Below are positions 10,281-18,952 of a DNA stretch of 64,000 nucleotides, one piece after another. Source of the stretch: Streptomyces sp. LHD-70 (GTDB taxonomy: Bacteria; Actinomycetota; Actinomycetes; Streptomycetales; Streptomycetaceae). The notes beneath the pieces are model-generated. The model was not told where the DNA came from and did not search any database. It saw only the letters and a list, made by a program, of their open reading frames with translations. Made by a program: the position numbers and the translations under genes. The DNA is taken from the NCBI RefSeq assembly GCF_031157275.1, contig NZ_JAVIFW010000001.1, forward strand, positions 62,001-126,000, given 5' to 3'. Numbering within the stretch: position 1 is the stretch's first letter; each line of letters begins with the position of its first letter.

Positions 10281-10316
10281 AACGGGGGTCCGGGGCGCCA
10301 GGCCCCGAACCCCCGT
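10281..10316. terminator. Hairpin terminator downstream of pepN
   Basis: Arms AACGGGGGTCCGGGGC (10281-10296) and GCCCCGAACCCCCGTT (10301-10316) pair with one mismatch around a short loop, directly after the pepN stop on the minus strand. Confidence 0.7.
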
Positions 10317-10328
10317 TCCGTACGAGGA

Positions 10329-12899
10329 CTACGCCCCCGCGTCACACGCCTGCCCGCGCAGCACCCGCGCGAGGTCGTCCCGAGCCTCCAGGACGAGCCG
10401 CCGCAGCGCGGGCGCGGCATCGGCGTGGGACGCCAGCCACGCGTCGGTGTCCGCCAGCGTCTGCGGGGAGTCGAGCAGCGCCGGGAACATCCCCCGCACC
10501 ACATGCATCGCGATCTGGATCGACCGCTCCTCCCACACCCGCTCAAGGACGGCGAAGTACTTCGGCGCGTACGGCGGGAGCAACTCCCGCTGCGACGGCT
10601 GCGCGAACCCGGCGATCGTCGCCTCGACCAGCGCGTTGGACAGCGCGTCCGACTCCACGACCTGCGCCCACGCCTGTGCCTTGACGGCAGCCGAGGGCCG
10701 CGCGGCCAGGCACCGCACCTGGTGCCGCTTGCCGGACGCGGTGTCGTCGCGCGCCAACTCCGCGCCAAGCGCGGCCTCGTCGGCCCGGCCGTGCGCGGCG
10801 AGCGGTTCGAGGAAGGTCCAGCGCAGCTCCTGGTCGACGTCGAGCCCGTCGATCTTCGCGGTGCCGTCGAGGAGCCCCTGGAGCAACTGCAGATCGACGT
10901 CGGCCGACGCGACCGAGGCGAAGAACCGGGCCCAGGTCAGCTGGTGCTCGCTGCCCGGCTCGGCGAGCCGCAGCTCGCGCAGGGCGCCCTGGGCGACGAG
11001 CCGCCCGCCCTCCGCGCGCCAGTCGGGGGCGGAATAGTGGGTGAGCGCGGAACGGGCCCAGGCGTGCAGCATCTGCAGCACACCGATGTCGCTCTCCTGC
11101 CCGGCGAACCGAAGCACCAGGCCGATGAAGTCCCGCGCCGGCATGAGCGCGTCCCGCGTCAGGTTCCACATGGCCGACCAGCACAGGGCCCGCGCCAACG
11201 GGTCGGTCAGATCCCCGAGGTGGGCGCGGAGCGTGTCAAGCGACCCCTCGTCGAAACGGATCTTGCAGTACGTGAGGTCGTCGTCGTTGACCAGGATCAG
11301 CGCGGGCCGCTCCTCGCCCGCCAGCTCCGCGACGACGGTGCGCGGCCCGTCCACATCGGTCTCGGCACGCGCGTACCGCACGAGCTCACCGTCCGGGCTC
11401 AGCCGGTACAGGCCCACGGCGACGCGGTGCGGCCGCAGTTCGGGGTGAGACTCGACCGCCTCCTGGATCACGGCCAACTCCGTGATCCGGCCCTCGGCGT
11501 TGTAAGTGGCCAGCGGCGTGAGGGAGTTGACCCCCGCCGTCTGCAGCCACGACCGGGCCCACCCGCCCATGTCCCGCCCGGAGGTCTCCTCCAACGCGGA
11601 CAGCAGGTCACCCAGCTCCGTGTTCCCGTACGCGTGCCGCTTGAAGTAGCGCCGCGCGCCCTCCAGGAACGCGTCCTGCCCGACGTACGCGACGAGCTGC
11701 TTCAGCACGGAGGCGCCCTTGGCGTACGTGATCCCGTCGAAGTTGAGCTTGGCCGCCTCCAGGTCACGGATATCGGCGGTGATGGGGTGCGTGGAGGGCA
11801 ACTGGTCGGCGCGGTACGCCCAGGACTTGCGGTTGTTGGCGAAGGTGATCCAGCCGTCGGTGAAACGGGTCGCGCCGACCATCGAGAAGGAGCCCATGAA
11901 GTCCGCGAAGGACTCCTTGAGCCACAGGTCGTCCCACCACCGCATGGTGACGAGGTCGCCGAACCACATGTGCGCCATCTCGTGCAGGATGACGTTGGCC
12001 CGCCGCTCGTACGACGCCTGCGTCACCTTGCCGCGGAAGATCAACTCCTCGCGGAAGGTGACGAGTCCCGGGTTCTCCATCGCGCCCAGGTTGTACTCGG
12101 GCACGAACGCCTGGTCGTACTTCCCGAAGGGGTACGGGTAGTCGAAGTGGTCGTGGAAGAAGTCCAGGCCCTGCTTCGTCACCAGGAACACGTCGTCGGA
12201 GTCGAAGTACCGGGCGAGCCCCTTGCGGCACATCGCGCCCAGCGGGACGGTGAGCCGCGTACCGTCCTCGAAGATCCGCTCGTACGTGTCCGTGACGTAG
12301 TGGTACGGACCGGCGACGAACGCCGTGATGTACGTGGAGATCGGCTTGGTCTCCGCGAACCGCCAGACGCCGTCCACCAGTTCACCGACCCCGTTGGACC
12401 ACGCGTTCCAGCCCTCGGGCGCCGTGACCTCCATCCGGTACGGCGCCTTCAGGTCCGGCTGCTCGAAGTTGGCGAAGACCCGGCGGGCGTCGGCGGGCTC
12501 GTACTGCGTGTAGAGGTACACCTCGCCGTCCTCGGGGTCGACGAAGCGGTGCATGCCCTCGCCGGTCCGGCTGTAGGCGCACTGCGCGTCGACGACCAGC
12601 TCGTTCTCCGCGCGCAGGTCCTCAAGCTCGATGCGGGAGCCGTCGAAGACCTCGGACGGGTCGAGGTCCGTGCCGTTCAGGGAGACGGCGGTGACGGACG
12701 GGGCGATCAGGTCGGCGAAGGTCGCGGCGCCCGGCTCGTTGCAGCGGAACCTGATCGTCGTCACCGACCGGAAGGTCCGCGTCCCGGTCTCGCTGCCCCC
12801 GATGGCGGACCGCAGGTCGAGTGCGACGTCGTACCCGTCGACGGACAGCAGGGCGGCCCGCTCACGGGCCTCGTCACGGGACAGGTTCTCACCGGGCAC
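10329..12899 (-). CDS. pepN: Aminopeptidase N (M1 family)
   Basis: An 856-residue zinc metallo-aminopeptidase that removes N-terminal residues from peptides in the cytoplasm. The exopeptidase signature GAMEN is at about 270-274 (YNLGAMENPGL). The zinc site HEMAH is at about 306-310, with the third ligand Glu about 18 residues later in WLKESFADFMG. The N-terminal beta domain and the C-terminal ERAP1-like helical domain are both present, and the length matches Streptomyces PepN. The start is a GTG at 12899 with GAGGAG six bases upstream. It is divergent from the mycothiol nitroreductase-like gene. A GGAAT-N18-GTC sequence on this strand at 13022-13047 could be a weak SigR promoter for it. Confidence 0.95.
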   Translation of the reverse strand: MPGENLSRDEARERAALLSVDGYDVALDLRSAIGGSETGTRTFRSVTTIRFRCNEPGAATFADLIAPSVTAVSLNGTDLDPSEVFDGSRIELEDLRAENELVVDAQCAYSRTGEGMHRFVDPEDGEVYLYTQYEPADARRVFANFEQPDLKAPYRMEVTAPEGWNAWSNGVGELVDGVWRFAETKPISTYITAFVAGPYHYVTDTYERIFEDGTRLTVPLGAMCRKGLARYFDSDDVFLVTKQGLDFFHDHFDYPYPFGKYDQAFVPEYNLGAMENPGLVTFREELIFRGKVTQASYERRANVILHEMAHMWFGDLVTMRWWDDLWLKESFADFMGSFSMVGATRFTDGWITFANNRKSWAYRADQLPSTHPITADIRDLEAAKLNFDGITYAKGASVLKQLVAYVGQDAFLEGARRYFKRHAYGNTELGDLLSALEETSGRDMGGWARSWLQTAGVNSLTPLATYNAEGRITELAVIQEAVESHPELRPHRVAVGLYRLSPDGELVRYARAETDVDGPRTVVAELAGEERPALILVNDDDLTYCKIRFDEGSLDTLRAHLGDLTDPLARALCWSAMWNLTRDALMPARDFIGLVLRFAGQESDIGVLQMLHAWARSALTHYSAPDWRAEGGRLVAQGALRELRLAEPGSEHQLTWARFFASVASADVDLQLLQGLLDGTAKIDGLDVDQELRWTFLEPLAAHGRADEAALGAELARDDTASGKRHQVRCLAARPSAAVKAQAWAQVVESDALSNALVEATIAGFAQPSQRELLPPYAPKYFAVLERVWEERSIQIAMHVVRGMFPALLDSPQTLADTDAWLASHADAAPALRRLVLEARDDLARVLRGQACDAGA

Positions 12900-12984
12900 A
12901 AGCACTCCTCTGGGCTCGTTCGGTTTGTGCTGCGTGTTCGAGTGTTTCCCGATCCTGCCATGTGCGTGCGGGACCGGACATCCG

Positions 12985-13010
12985 GGAATGCCCGGGCCGC
13001 GCCCGCTGTT
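12985..13010 (+). promoter_or_regulatory. SigR-type promoter
   Basis: GGAAT (12985-12989), exactly 18 bases, then GTT (13008-13010). This is the full consensus reported for SigR (thiol-oxidative-stress sigma factor) promoters in Streptomyces. It lies 52 bases before the start of a gene related to a mycothiol-dependent enzyme, which fits the SigR regulon. Confidence 0.8.
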
Positions 13011-13061
13011 ATGGACCACCGGACGCGCACGACGGCTACTGGATTCCGTACGAGGAGAGAC

Positions 13062-13715
13062 ATGACGACCAAGGCGTCGAACGACACGGTCATCGCCGAC
13101 TTCTGGTTCGACCCGCTGTGCCCCTGGGCCTGGATGACATCGCGCTGGATGCTCGAGGTGGAGAAGGTCCGCCCGGTCTCGGTCCGCTGGCACGTGATGA
13201 GCCTCAGCGTCCTGAACGAGAACCGCCTGGACGAACTCCCCGAGCGCTACCGCGAGTTGCTTTCCACTGGCTGGGGCCCGGTCCGCGTGGTGACGGCGGC
13301 GCAGCAACTGCACGGCGACGAGGTCGTCGGCGACCTCTACACCGCGATGGGCACGCGGTTCCACAACCGGGGCGAGGGCGCGACCCGCGAGGCGATCGCC
13401 GCCGCCCTGAAGGACGTGGGCCTGCCCGACTCGCTCCTCGACTTCGCCGACTCGGACAAGTACGACGAGGAGCTGCGCGCCTCCCACCAGGAGGGCATCG
13501 ACAAGGTCGGCCAGGAGGTCGGCACGCCCGTCATCGCGGTGCCCGGCGCGGACGGCGAGCAGGTCGCGTTCTTCGGCCCGGTCGTCACTCCGGCCCCGAA
13601 GGGCGAGGCGGCCGCGAAGCTCTGGGACGGCACGCTCCTGGTCGCCTCGACCCCGGGCTTCTTCGAGCTGAAGCGCACCCGCACGAAGGAGCCGGACTTC
13701 TCCAACCTGGACTGA
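13062..13715 (+). CDS. Mycothiol-dependent nitroreductase Rv2466c-like, DsbA-fold protein with CPWA active site
   Basis: A 217-residue DsbA/FrnE-fold thioredoxin-like protein closely resembling mycobacterial Rv2466c along its whole length (ADFWFDPLCPW, HVMSLSVLNENR, GTPVIAVPG, the cis-Pro loop, and the end FFELKRTRTKEP). Rv2466c uses mycothiol to reduce its substrate through a CPWC centre. Here the motif is CPWA (about residues 19-22), so the resolving cysteine is replaced by alanine and only a monothiol mechanism through mixed disulphide with mycothiol is possible. The start ATG has GAGGAG four to six bases upstream. A consensus SigR promoter precedes it, supporting a role in disulphide stress. 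A strong hairpin terminator follows. Confidence 0.88.
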   Translation: MTTKASNDTVIADFWFDPLCPWAWMTSRWMLEVEKVRPVSVRWHVMSLSVLNENRLDELPERYRELLSTGWGPVRVVTAAQQLHGDEVVGDLYTAMGTRFHNRGEGATREAIAAALKDVGLPDSLLDFADSDKYDEELRASHQEGIDKVGQEVGTPVIAVPGADGEQVAFFGPVVTPAPKGEAAAKLWDGTLLVASTPGFFELKRTRTKEPDFSNLD

Positions 13716-13729
13716 CCCGTTCAAGAACA

Positions 13730-13768
13730 GAAAGGCCCCCGAGAGTCATGTCCTCTCGGGGGCCTTTC
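13730..13768. terminator. Strong bidirectional terminator
   Basis: A 16-bp perfect stem, GAAAGGCCCCCGAGAG / CTCTCGGGGGCCTTTC, with a 7-base loop. It sits between the converging nitroreductase-like gene and sodF. The arm ends give a short T-run in both directions. Confidence 0.9.
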
Positions 13769-13839
13769 CTCATTCCGCCCGCCCGGTGAAGGTGGAGAAG
13801 ACGATCACGAGGTGGGGCGTTCTGGGGACTTGCTCGTCC

Positions 13840-14481
13840 TCAGGGGGCGAGCAGCAGGTTGTACGAGCGCTCCTTGGTGGCGGCGTACCGCTTCGCCACG
13901 TCCTGCCAGTTGACGACGGCCCACATGGCGTCGATGAAGTCGACCTTCTGGTTCTTGTACTGCAGGTAGAAGGCGTGCTCCCAGGCGTCGAAGACGAGGA
14001 TCGGCGTGGAGCCCTGGCCGACGTTGCCCTGGTGGTCGTAGATCTGCTCCACGATCAGCCGCCCGCTCACCGGCTCGTAGGCGAGGACGCCCCAGCCGGA
14101 GCCCTGCGTGGTGGCCGCGGCCTTGGTCAGCTGGGCCTTGAACCCGGCGAACGAACCGAAGGACTCCGCGATGGCGTCCGCGAGGTCGCCCACACCGTCG
14201 GCGGCCAGCGGCTCGCCGCCGCCGTCACCGGTCATGTTCTGCCAGTAGATGCTGTGCAGGATGTGCCCGGAGAGATGGAAGGCCAGGTTCTTCTCCAGGC
14301 CGTTGATCGACCCCCACGACTCCTTGTCGCGCGCCTCCTCCAACTGCTCGAGGGTGTCGTTCGCGCCCTTCACGTACGCCGCGTGGTGCTTGTCGTGGTG
14401 CAGCTCGATGATCTGCGGATTGATGACCGGCTCGAGGGCCGCGTAGTCGTACGGGAGTTCAGGAAGTGTGTAGACGGCCAT
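13840..14481 (-). CDS. sodF: Iron superoxide dismutase
   Basis: A 213-residue Fe/Mn-family superoxide dismutase that turns superoxide into oxygen and hydrogen peroxide in the cytoplasm. The metal ligands are visible: His in [11 protein letters not shown] (about 26-30), His in [13 protein letters not shown] (about 75), and the signature [11 protein letters not shown] (Asp about 163, His about 167). The sequence is of the Streptomyces Fe(Zn) SodF type, not the nickel enzyme. The start is the ATG at 14481 ([13 protein letters not shown]) with GGAGGGG seven bases upstream; a longer frame would place the ribosome site inside the gene. A perfect Nur operator lies 22-38 bp upstream, predicting repression when nickel is sufficient, when the Ni enzyme would take over. 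Confidence 0.96.
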   Translation of the reverse strand: MAVYTLPELPYDYAALEPVINPQIIELHHDKHHAAYVKGANDTLEQLEEARDKESWGSINGLEKNLAFHLSGHILHSIYWQNMTGDGGGEPLAADGVGDLADAIAESFGSFAGFKAQLTKAAATTQGSGWGVLAYEPVSGRLIVEQIYDHQGNVGQGSTPILVFDAWEHAFYLQYKNQKVDFIDAMWAVVNWQDVAKRYAATKERSYNLLLAP

Positions 14482-14502
14482 CGGGTTCCCCTCCAACGCT
14501 TA

Positions 14503-14519
14503 TTGCAACTGACTTGCAA
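14503..14519 (-). promoter_or_regulatory. Nur (nickel uptake regulator) operator of sodF
   Basis: TTGCAA (14503-14508), five bases, TTGCAA (14514-14519). This equals the TTGCAA-N5-TTGCAA Nur box described for S. coelicolor sodF. Its place just upstream of the start codon suits repression of transcription initiation. Confidence 0.9.
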
Positions 14520-14580
14520 ATGCAGGCTAGCAGCAAGAGATCGTTCCGGTGGGGCGGACCCCCGGACGGACGCGCATGAC

Positions 14581-14616
14581 GAAGGCCCCCGCCCGGGTGT
14601 CCGGGAGGGGGCCTTC
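14581..14616. terminator. Hairpin terminator of the acidic-tailed permease gene
   Basis: GAAGGCCCCC (14581-14590) pairs with GGGGGCCTTC (14607-14616), with an inner CCCGG/CCGGG extension. It lies just beyond the stop of the minus-strand permease gene. Confidence 0.8.
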
Positions 14617-14640
14617 GGTCGTACGAGACAGGGGGCCGGG

Positions 14641-16446
14641 TCAGCGCTTGGCGTCGGCCTTCTGCTTGTCGGAGTCGGAGTCGGAGTCGGAGTCGGAGTC
14701 GGAGTCGGAATCGGCTTCGGGCTTGGCGTCCTCCGCCTCCTCGGCCTTGGCGTCGTCGCCGGAAGCCTCCGAGGCCTCGGGGGACTCGTCCTCGGCCTTG
14801 GCGTCCTCCGCCTTCTTCTCCTCGGACTCGGACTCGGCCTCGACGTCGGCCTGGGGCTCAGCCTCCGCGGCGGCTTCCGCCGGGACCTCCTCCGCGGCCT
14901 CCTCCGAAGCCTCGGCCTCGGCCTCGGCGCCCGCGTCACCGCCCGCCGGGGCCGGCGGCAGCTTGCCCGCCTTCAGGTCCTCCAGCTCGGCGGCCAGCGT
15001 GTCGACCTTGGCGTGGGCGGCCTTCACGGAGTTGGACTGCTGCAGCACGTAGCCGATCACGGCGAGCACGATCGTCAGGCCGCCCGTGTAGTACAGCTGG
15101 ATCCGCGTGCCCTCCTCGCGCGCCATGAGCACGAAGACCGCGGCCATGCCGGCCAGGGCGACCCACGTCAGGTACGGGTAGAGCCACATCTTCACGACCA
15201 GCTTCTCCGGCGCCTCGCGCTGCAGCTTCTTGCGCATGCGCAGCTGGGCCCAGGCGATGAAGAACCAGACGACGAGGATGATCGCGCCGATGATGTTCAG
15301 GAGCCAGGCGAACAGCGTCTCCGGGTACCAGTAGCTGAGCAGCACGCAGACGAAGCCGAAGACGCTGGAGGTCATCACGGCAGCACGGGGGACGCCGCCG
15401 GAGATCTTGCCGAGGAGCTTCGGACCCTGACCGCGGGCGACGAGCGAGCCGGCCATGCGGGAGGCACCGTAGATGTTGGCGTTCATCGCGGAGAGCAGGG
15501 CGATGAAGACGACCACGTTCATGATCTGGCCCGCGGCCGGCAGGCCGAGCGCCTCCAGGGTCACGACGTACGAACCCTTGTCGGGGTTGGGCAGCGCCGG
15601 GTTGTTCCACGGGACGAGGGTGGCGATGACCGCCATCGAGCCGACGTAGAAGATCGCGATGCGCCACATCGCCGTGCGCACGGCCTTCGCCACGCCCTTG
15701 ACCGGGTGCTCCGACTCGGCCGCCGCGATGGTGACCGTCTCCAGACCGCCGTACGCGAAGACCGAGGCGAGCAGGCCGACGATCAGGCCCTCGCTGCCGT
15801 TCGGGAAGAACCCGCCCTCGCCGGTGAGGTTGGACAGGCCCGGCGGCTCGTGGTCCGGCAGGACGCCCGCGATGGCGGCGACGCCGATGCCGAGGAAGAG
15901 CACGATCGCGCCGATCTTCAGCGCGGCGAACCAGAACTCGAACTCGCCGAAGTTCCGCACCGAGACCAGGTTCGTGATGCAGAAGAGGAGCATGAACAGC
16001 GCCACGAACGCCCACTCGGGCACGCTCGGGACCCAGCCGTGCGCGATCTTCGCGGCGCCGATGCCCTCCAGGCCCACGGCCACGCAGAGCAGGAACCAGA
16101 AGGACCAACCGGCGGTGAAGCCCGCCCACGGGCCGATGGCCTTCTCGGCGTGCACCGAGAAGGAGCCGGAGGCCGGGTTGGCGGCGGCCATCTCGCCCAG
16201 CATGCGCATGACGAGCATGACGAGGGCGCCGGAGATCGCGTACGCGATGATGATCGACGGTCCGGCCGCGGCGATCGCGGCACCGGAGCCCACGAACAGT
16301 CCGGCACCGATCACACCGCCGAGGGCGATCATCGAGAGATGGCGCTGCTTCAGGCCGTTGCCGAGACGTGCGTCCGGACGTGCGTCAGGACGTGCGTCGG
16401 CGGAAGTACCCGAATCTTGCTCTTTATCCAGAGTTGTCCGAGACAT
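14641..16446 (-). CDS. Amino-acid permease (AAT/APC family) with a long acidic C-terminal tail
   Basis: A 601-residue APC-superfamily amino-acid:proton symporter of the inner membrane. After a hydrophilic N-terminus with DARP repeats comes the family opening LKQRHLSMIALGGVIGAGLF (about 33-52), then twelve transmembrane segments to about residue 480, including the NFGEFEFWFAALKI helix and the SYWYPETLF region of AAT proteins. A predicted coiled segment (VDTLAAELEDLKAGKL) leads into about 110 residues of Ala/Glu/Asp/Ser sequence, with eight consecutive Ser-Asp pairs near the end. Such a tail is absent from the two paralogues in this window. The Ser-Asp run is encoded by a GTCGGA hexanucleotide tract prone to slippage. 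Substrate is not readable from sequence; aromatic or branched amino acids and GABA are family possibilities. Confidence 0.9.
   Translation of the reverse strand: MSRTTLDKEQDSGTSADARPDARPDARLGNGLKQRHLSMIALGGVIGAGLFVGSGAAIAAAGPSIIIAYAISGALVMLVMRMLGEMAAANPASGSFSVHAEKAIGPWAGFTAGWSFWFLLCVAVGLEGIGAAKIAHGWVPSVPEWAFVALFMLLFCITNLVSVRNFGEFEFWFAALKIGAIVLFLGIGVAAIAGVLPDHEPPGLSNLTGEGGFFPNGSEGLIVGLLASVFAYGGLETVTIAAAESEHPVKGVAKAVRTAMWRIAIFYVGSMAVIATLVPWNNPALPNPDKGSYVVTLEALGLPAAGQIMNVVVFIALLSAMNANIYGASRMAGSLVARGQGPKLLGKISGGVPRAAVMTSSVFGFVCVLLSYWYPETLFAWLLNIIGAIILVVWFFIAWAQLRMRKKLQREAPEKLVVKMWLYPYLTWVALAGMAAVFVLMAREEGTRIQLYYTGGLTIVLAVIGYVLQQSNSVKAAHAKVDTLAAELEDLKAGKLPPAPAGGDAGAEAEAEASEEAAEEVPAEAAAEAEPQADVEAESESEEKKAEDAKAEDESPEASEASGDDAKAEEAEDAKPEADSDSDSDSDSDSDSDKQKADAKR
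14668..14709. repeat. Hexanucleotide microsatellite GTCGGA x7 within a permease gene
   Basis: Seven perfect GTCGGA units on the plus strand, read as Ser-Asp codons on the minus strand. Unit gain or loss keeps the reading frame, so tail length can vary without inactivating the gene. Confidence 0.9.
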
Positions 16447-16566
16447 GGTCGAGGGGAGTCCAGTACGTGAGACGGTAGAAGTCCGGCCAGTGTGAGTGCC
16501 GTCTCCGCTCAGCAGAAGATCCAGCTCGCTATCCGGACAATTCTTTGACTTGAAGTGTGCGGTCGG

Positions 16567-18024
16567 TCACCGCGCGTTGTGCTGCCGTCGCGCTCGCCAC
16601 TCGCGCAGCCCCGCGATCGCCATCACGGCGGCCGTCGCACCCGTCGACCAGAGCAGCTGCGGCCGCGCCTCCGCGTCGGTCAGCATCAGCCCCACCACCG
16701 CGGCGATCGCGGCAAGGGACGCCCGGGTGAGCCAGGGGAAGCCCCACATCTTCAGTACGAGCCGCTCCGGCGCCCGGCGCTCGATCTGCCGCCGCAGCCG
16801 CAGCTGGGACACGGCGATCAGCGCCCACACGAACAGCAGGACCGCGCCGACCGAGTTGAGCAGGTACTTGAAGACCGAGTCCGGCCACTTCAGGTTGAGC
16901 AGTACGGAGACGAAGCCGAACGCCACCGAGGCGAGCACCGCGAGCCGCGGCACCCCGCCGCCCGACACCTGGAGCAGCGACCTCGGGGCCTCCCCGCGCT
17001 CGGCGAGCGAGAAGATCATCCGCGACGAGCCGTACAGGTTGGCGTTGAGCGCCGAGAGTAGCGCCACGAACACCACGATGTTCATGATCTGACCGGCCGA
17101 GGGCACCCCGATCGAGTCGAGCACCGTCACGTACGGGCTGAGCCCCGCCTGCTGCGCGGTCCACGGCAGCACGGTCACGATCACCAGCATCGAGCCGACG
17201 TAGAAGAACAGGATCCGCCAGACCGCGCTGCGCACCGCGCGGGCCACCGAGCGGGCGGGGTCGGCGGACTCGGCCGCCGCGATCGTCACGACCTCCAGGC
17301 CGCCGAAGGCGAAGACGACCGCGAGCACGCCGGAGACCACGCCCTCCCAGCCGTTCGGCAGGAACCCGCCCTCGCCGGTGAGGTTGGTGAGCCCGACCGG
17401 ATCGGTGTCCGGCAGCAGACCGAAGATCGCGAGTGCGCCGAGGACGAGGAACAGCACGATCGCCACGACCTTGAGCAGGGCGAACCAGAACTCGAACTCG
17501 CCGAAGTTCCGCACCGCGGCCAGGTTCGCGCCGGTGAAGAACACCATGAAGACCAGCACCCAGGCCCACTGCGGTACGGACCCGACCCAGCCGTGCGCGA
17601 TCTGCGCGGCCGCGGTCGCCTCCACGGCGAGCACGACGACGAGCAGCATCCAGTAGAGCCAGCCCACACTGAACCCGGCCCAGCGCCCGATCGCCCGCTC
17701 CGCGTGCACCGAGAACGAACCCGAGGCGGGCATCGCCGCGGACATCTCACCGAGCATCCGCATCACGAGCATCGCGAGCGTGCCCGCGATCAGATACGAG
17801 AGGACGATGCCGGGTCCGGCGACGGAGATCCCGGCGCCCGAGCCGACGAAGAGCCCGGCGCCGATCACGCCGCCGAGGCCCAGCATGGTCAGATGCCGCT
17901 GCTTCAGGGCGTGGGAGAGCGGCTCCGACTCCTCCAGGGGCGGCTTCGGGTCCTGCGGCGCGGCCGCGGGGGCCGGGGAGTCGTGCATGTGGTGGGCGCT
18001 CTCAGCGATTTGGTGGGACCCCAC
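16567..18024 (-). CDS. Amino-acid permease (AAT/APC family), second paralogue
   Basis: A 485-residue inner-membrane amino-acid transporter with twelve predicted helices. The opening ALKQRHLTMLGLGGVIGAGL (from about residue 43), the RNFGEFEFWFALLKV segment and the conserved LTGEGGFLPNGWEG loop closely mirror the 14641-16446 product, so the two look like products of tandem duplication. The acidic tail is missing; the protein ends soon after the last helix. The start chosen is a GTG at 18024, which has GGGGAGAG about four bases upstream; an internal ATG at 17988 has no ribosome site. A 120-bp gap with its own possible promoter separates it from the next permease, so an operon is possible but not required. 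Confidence 0.88.
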   Translation of the reverse strand: MGSHQIAESAHHMHDSPAPAAAPQDPKPPLEESEPLSHALKQRHLTMLGLGGVIGAGLFVGSGAGISVAGPGIVLSYLIAGTLAMLVMRMLGEMSAAMPASGSFSVHAERAIGRWAGFSVGWLYWMLLVVVLAVEATAAAQIAHGWVGSVPQWAWVLVFMVFFTGANLAAVRNFGEFEFWFALLKVVAIVLFLVLGALAIFGLLPDTDPVGLTNLTGEGGFLPNGWEGVVSGVLAVVFAFGGLEVVTIAAAESADPARSVARAVRSAVWRILFFYVGSMLVIVTVLPWTAQQAGLSPYVTVLDSIGVPSAGQIMNIVVFVALLSALNANLYGSSRMIFSLAERGEAPRSLLQVSGGGVPRLAVLASVAFGFVSVLLNLKWPDSVFKYLLNSVGAVLLFVWALIAVSQLRLRRQIERRAPERLVLKMWGFPWLTRASLAAIAAVVGLMLTDAEARPQLLWSTGATAAVMAIAGLREWRARRQHNAR

Positions 18025-18251
18025 AGTCTCTCCCCGGTACCCCGCATTCCGCAAAAGCGGTGCTGCTGCGCTGGCCTGGAGTGATGCGGGTCACGCGGGG
18101 TGGAGGTGTGGGACCGCTGCTTTGTGTGGATCACACCAACTCCCCAACGGCCGCTTTGTCAGCGCCTCATGGTGATGTCGCGTAGGGCTGTGGGCTAACG
18201 TCGCACCGTCCCGTACCACCACCGCCGCACCACGTCCTGCCAGGGAGTCCC

Positions 18252-18836
18252 ATGGCCACCGCAGCCGTCACCACCCGTCCCGGCCAGGTCCTCGCCGACC
18301 TGCTGCCCGCCTCGCGCACCCGCGATGCCGCGCTGGTCGCCGGCGGCGCCGTACTCACCGGGCTCGCCGCCCAGGTGGTCGTCCCGGTGCCGGGCTCCCC
18401 GGTCCCGGTCACCGGCCAGACCTTCGCCGCGCTCCTCGTCGGCACCGCACTCGGCGCCCGCCGCGGCTTCGCCGCCCTCGCGGTGTACGTGCTCGCCGGC
18501 ATCGCGGGCGTCCCGTGGTTCCAGGACGGCACCGCGGGCTGGGGCGGGGCGTCCTTCGGCTACATCCTCGGCATGCTGCTCGCCGCGACGATGGTCGGCG
18601 AGCTGGCCCGCCGCGGCGGTGACCGGTCGGCGCTGCGGATGGCGGGCACGATGGCCTTCGGTTCGCTGGTGATCTACGCGGTCGGCGTGCCGTGGCTGAT
18701 GGCCGCCACGGGTCTTTCCTTCACTGCCGCCCTCGCAGCGGGAGTCGTCCCCTTCCTCATCGGCGACGCCCTGAAGGCTGCGCTGGCGATGGGCGTGCTG
18801 CCGTCGGCGTGGAAGCTGGCGGGTCGTCGGGGCTGA
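18252..18836 (+). CDS. bioY: Biotin transporter substrate-binding subunit BioY
   Basis: A 194-residue integral membrane S-component that binds biotin for uptake, alone or with a shared ECF ATPase/transmembrane module. Features typical of BioY are VVPVPGSPVPVTGQTFAALL (about 43-62), GTALGARRGFAALAVYVLAG and the glycine-rich WGGASFGYILGM signature, with six predicted helices. No bioMN genes lie nearby, so it must work with a module encoded elsewhere or on its own. The start ATG follows AGGGAG by four bases. No biotin operator could be recognised upstream. The large repeat hairpin immediately after the stop should terminate it. Confidence 0.93.
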   Translation: MATAAVTTRPGQVLADLLPASRTRDAALVAGGAVLTGLAAQVVVPVPGSPVPVTGQTFAALLVGTALGARRGFAALAVYVLAGIAGVPWFQDGTAGWGGASFGYILGMLLAATMVGELARRGGDRSALRMAGTMAFGSLVIYAVGVPWLMAATGLSFTAALAAGVVPFLIGDALKAALAMGVLPSAWKLAGRRG

Positions 18837-18842
18837 GGCTTC

Positions 18843-18952
18843 TTCCCCTCCCCGCTCCTCAAACGCCGGAGGGGCTGACAATTCAGCCCCTCCGGCGTTT
18901 GAGGAGCGGGGTCTGGGGCGGAGCCCCAGTTCGGGAAGGGGCTGGGAGGGGA
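18843..18952. repeat. Dispersed GC-rich repeat, full copy (copy C), acting as convergent terminator
   Basis: A perfect 29-bp stem (18850-18878 with 18883-18911) closed by the loop CAAT, followed by the small hairpin CTGGGG-CGGA-GCCCCAG and the tail GGGAAGGGGCTGGGAGGGGA. It fills the whole gap between converging bioY and the FAD oxidoreductase gene, ending at the latter's stop codon. Confidence 0.9.
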
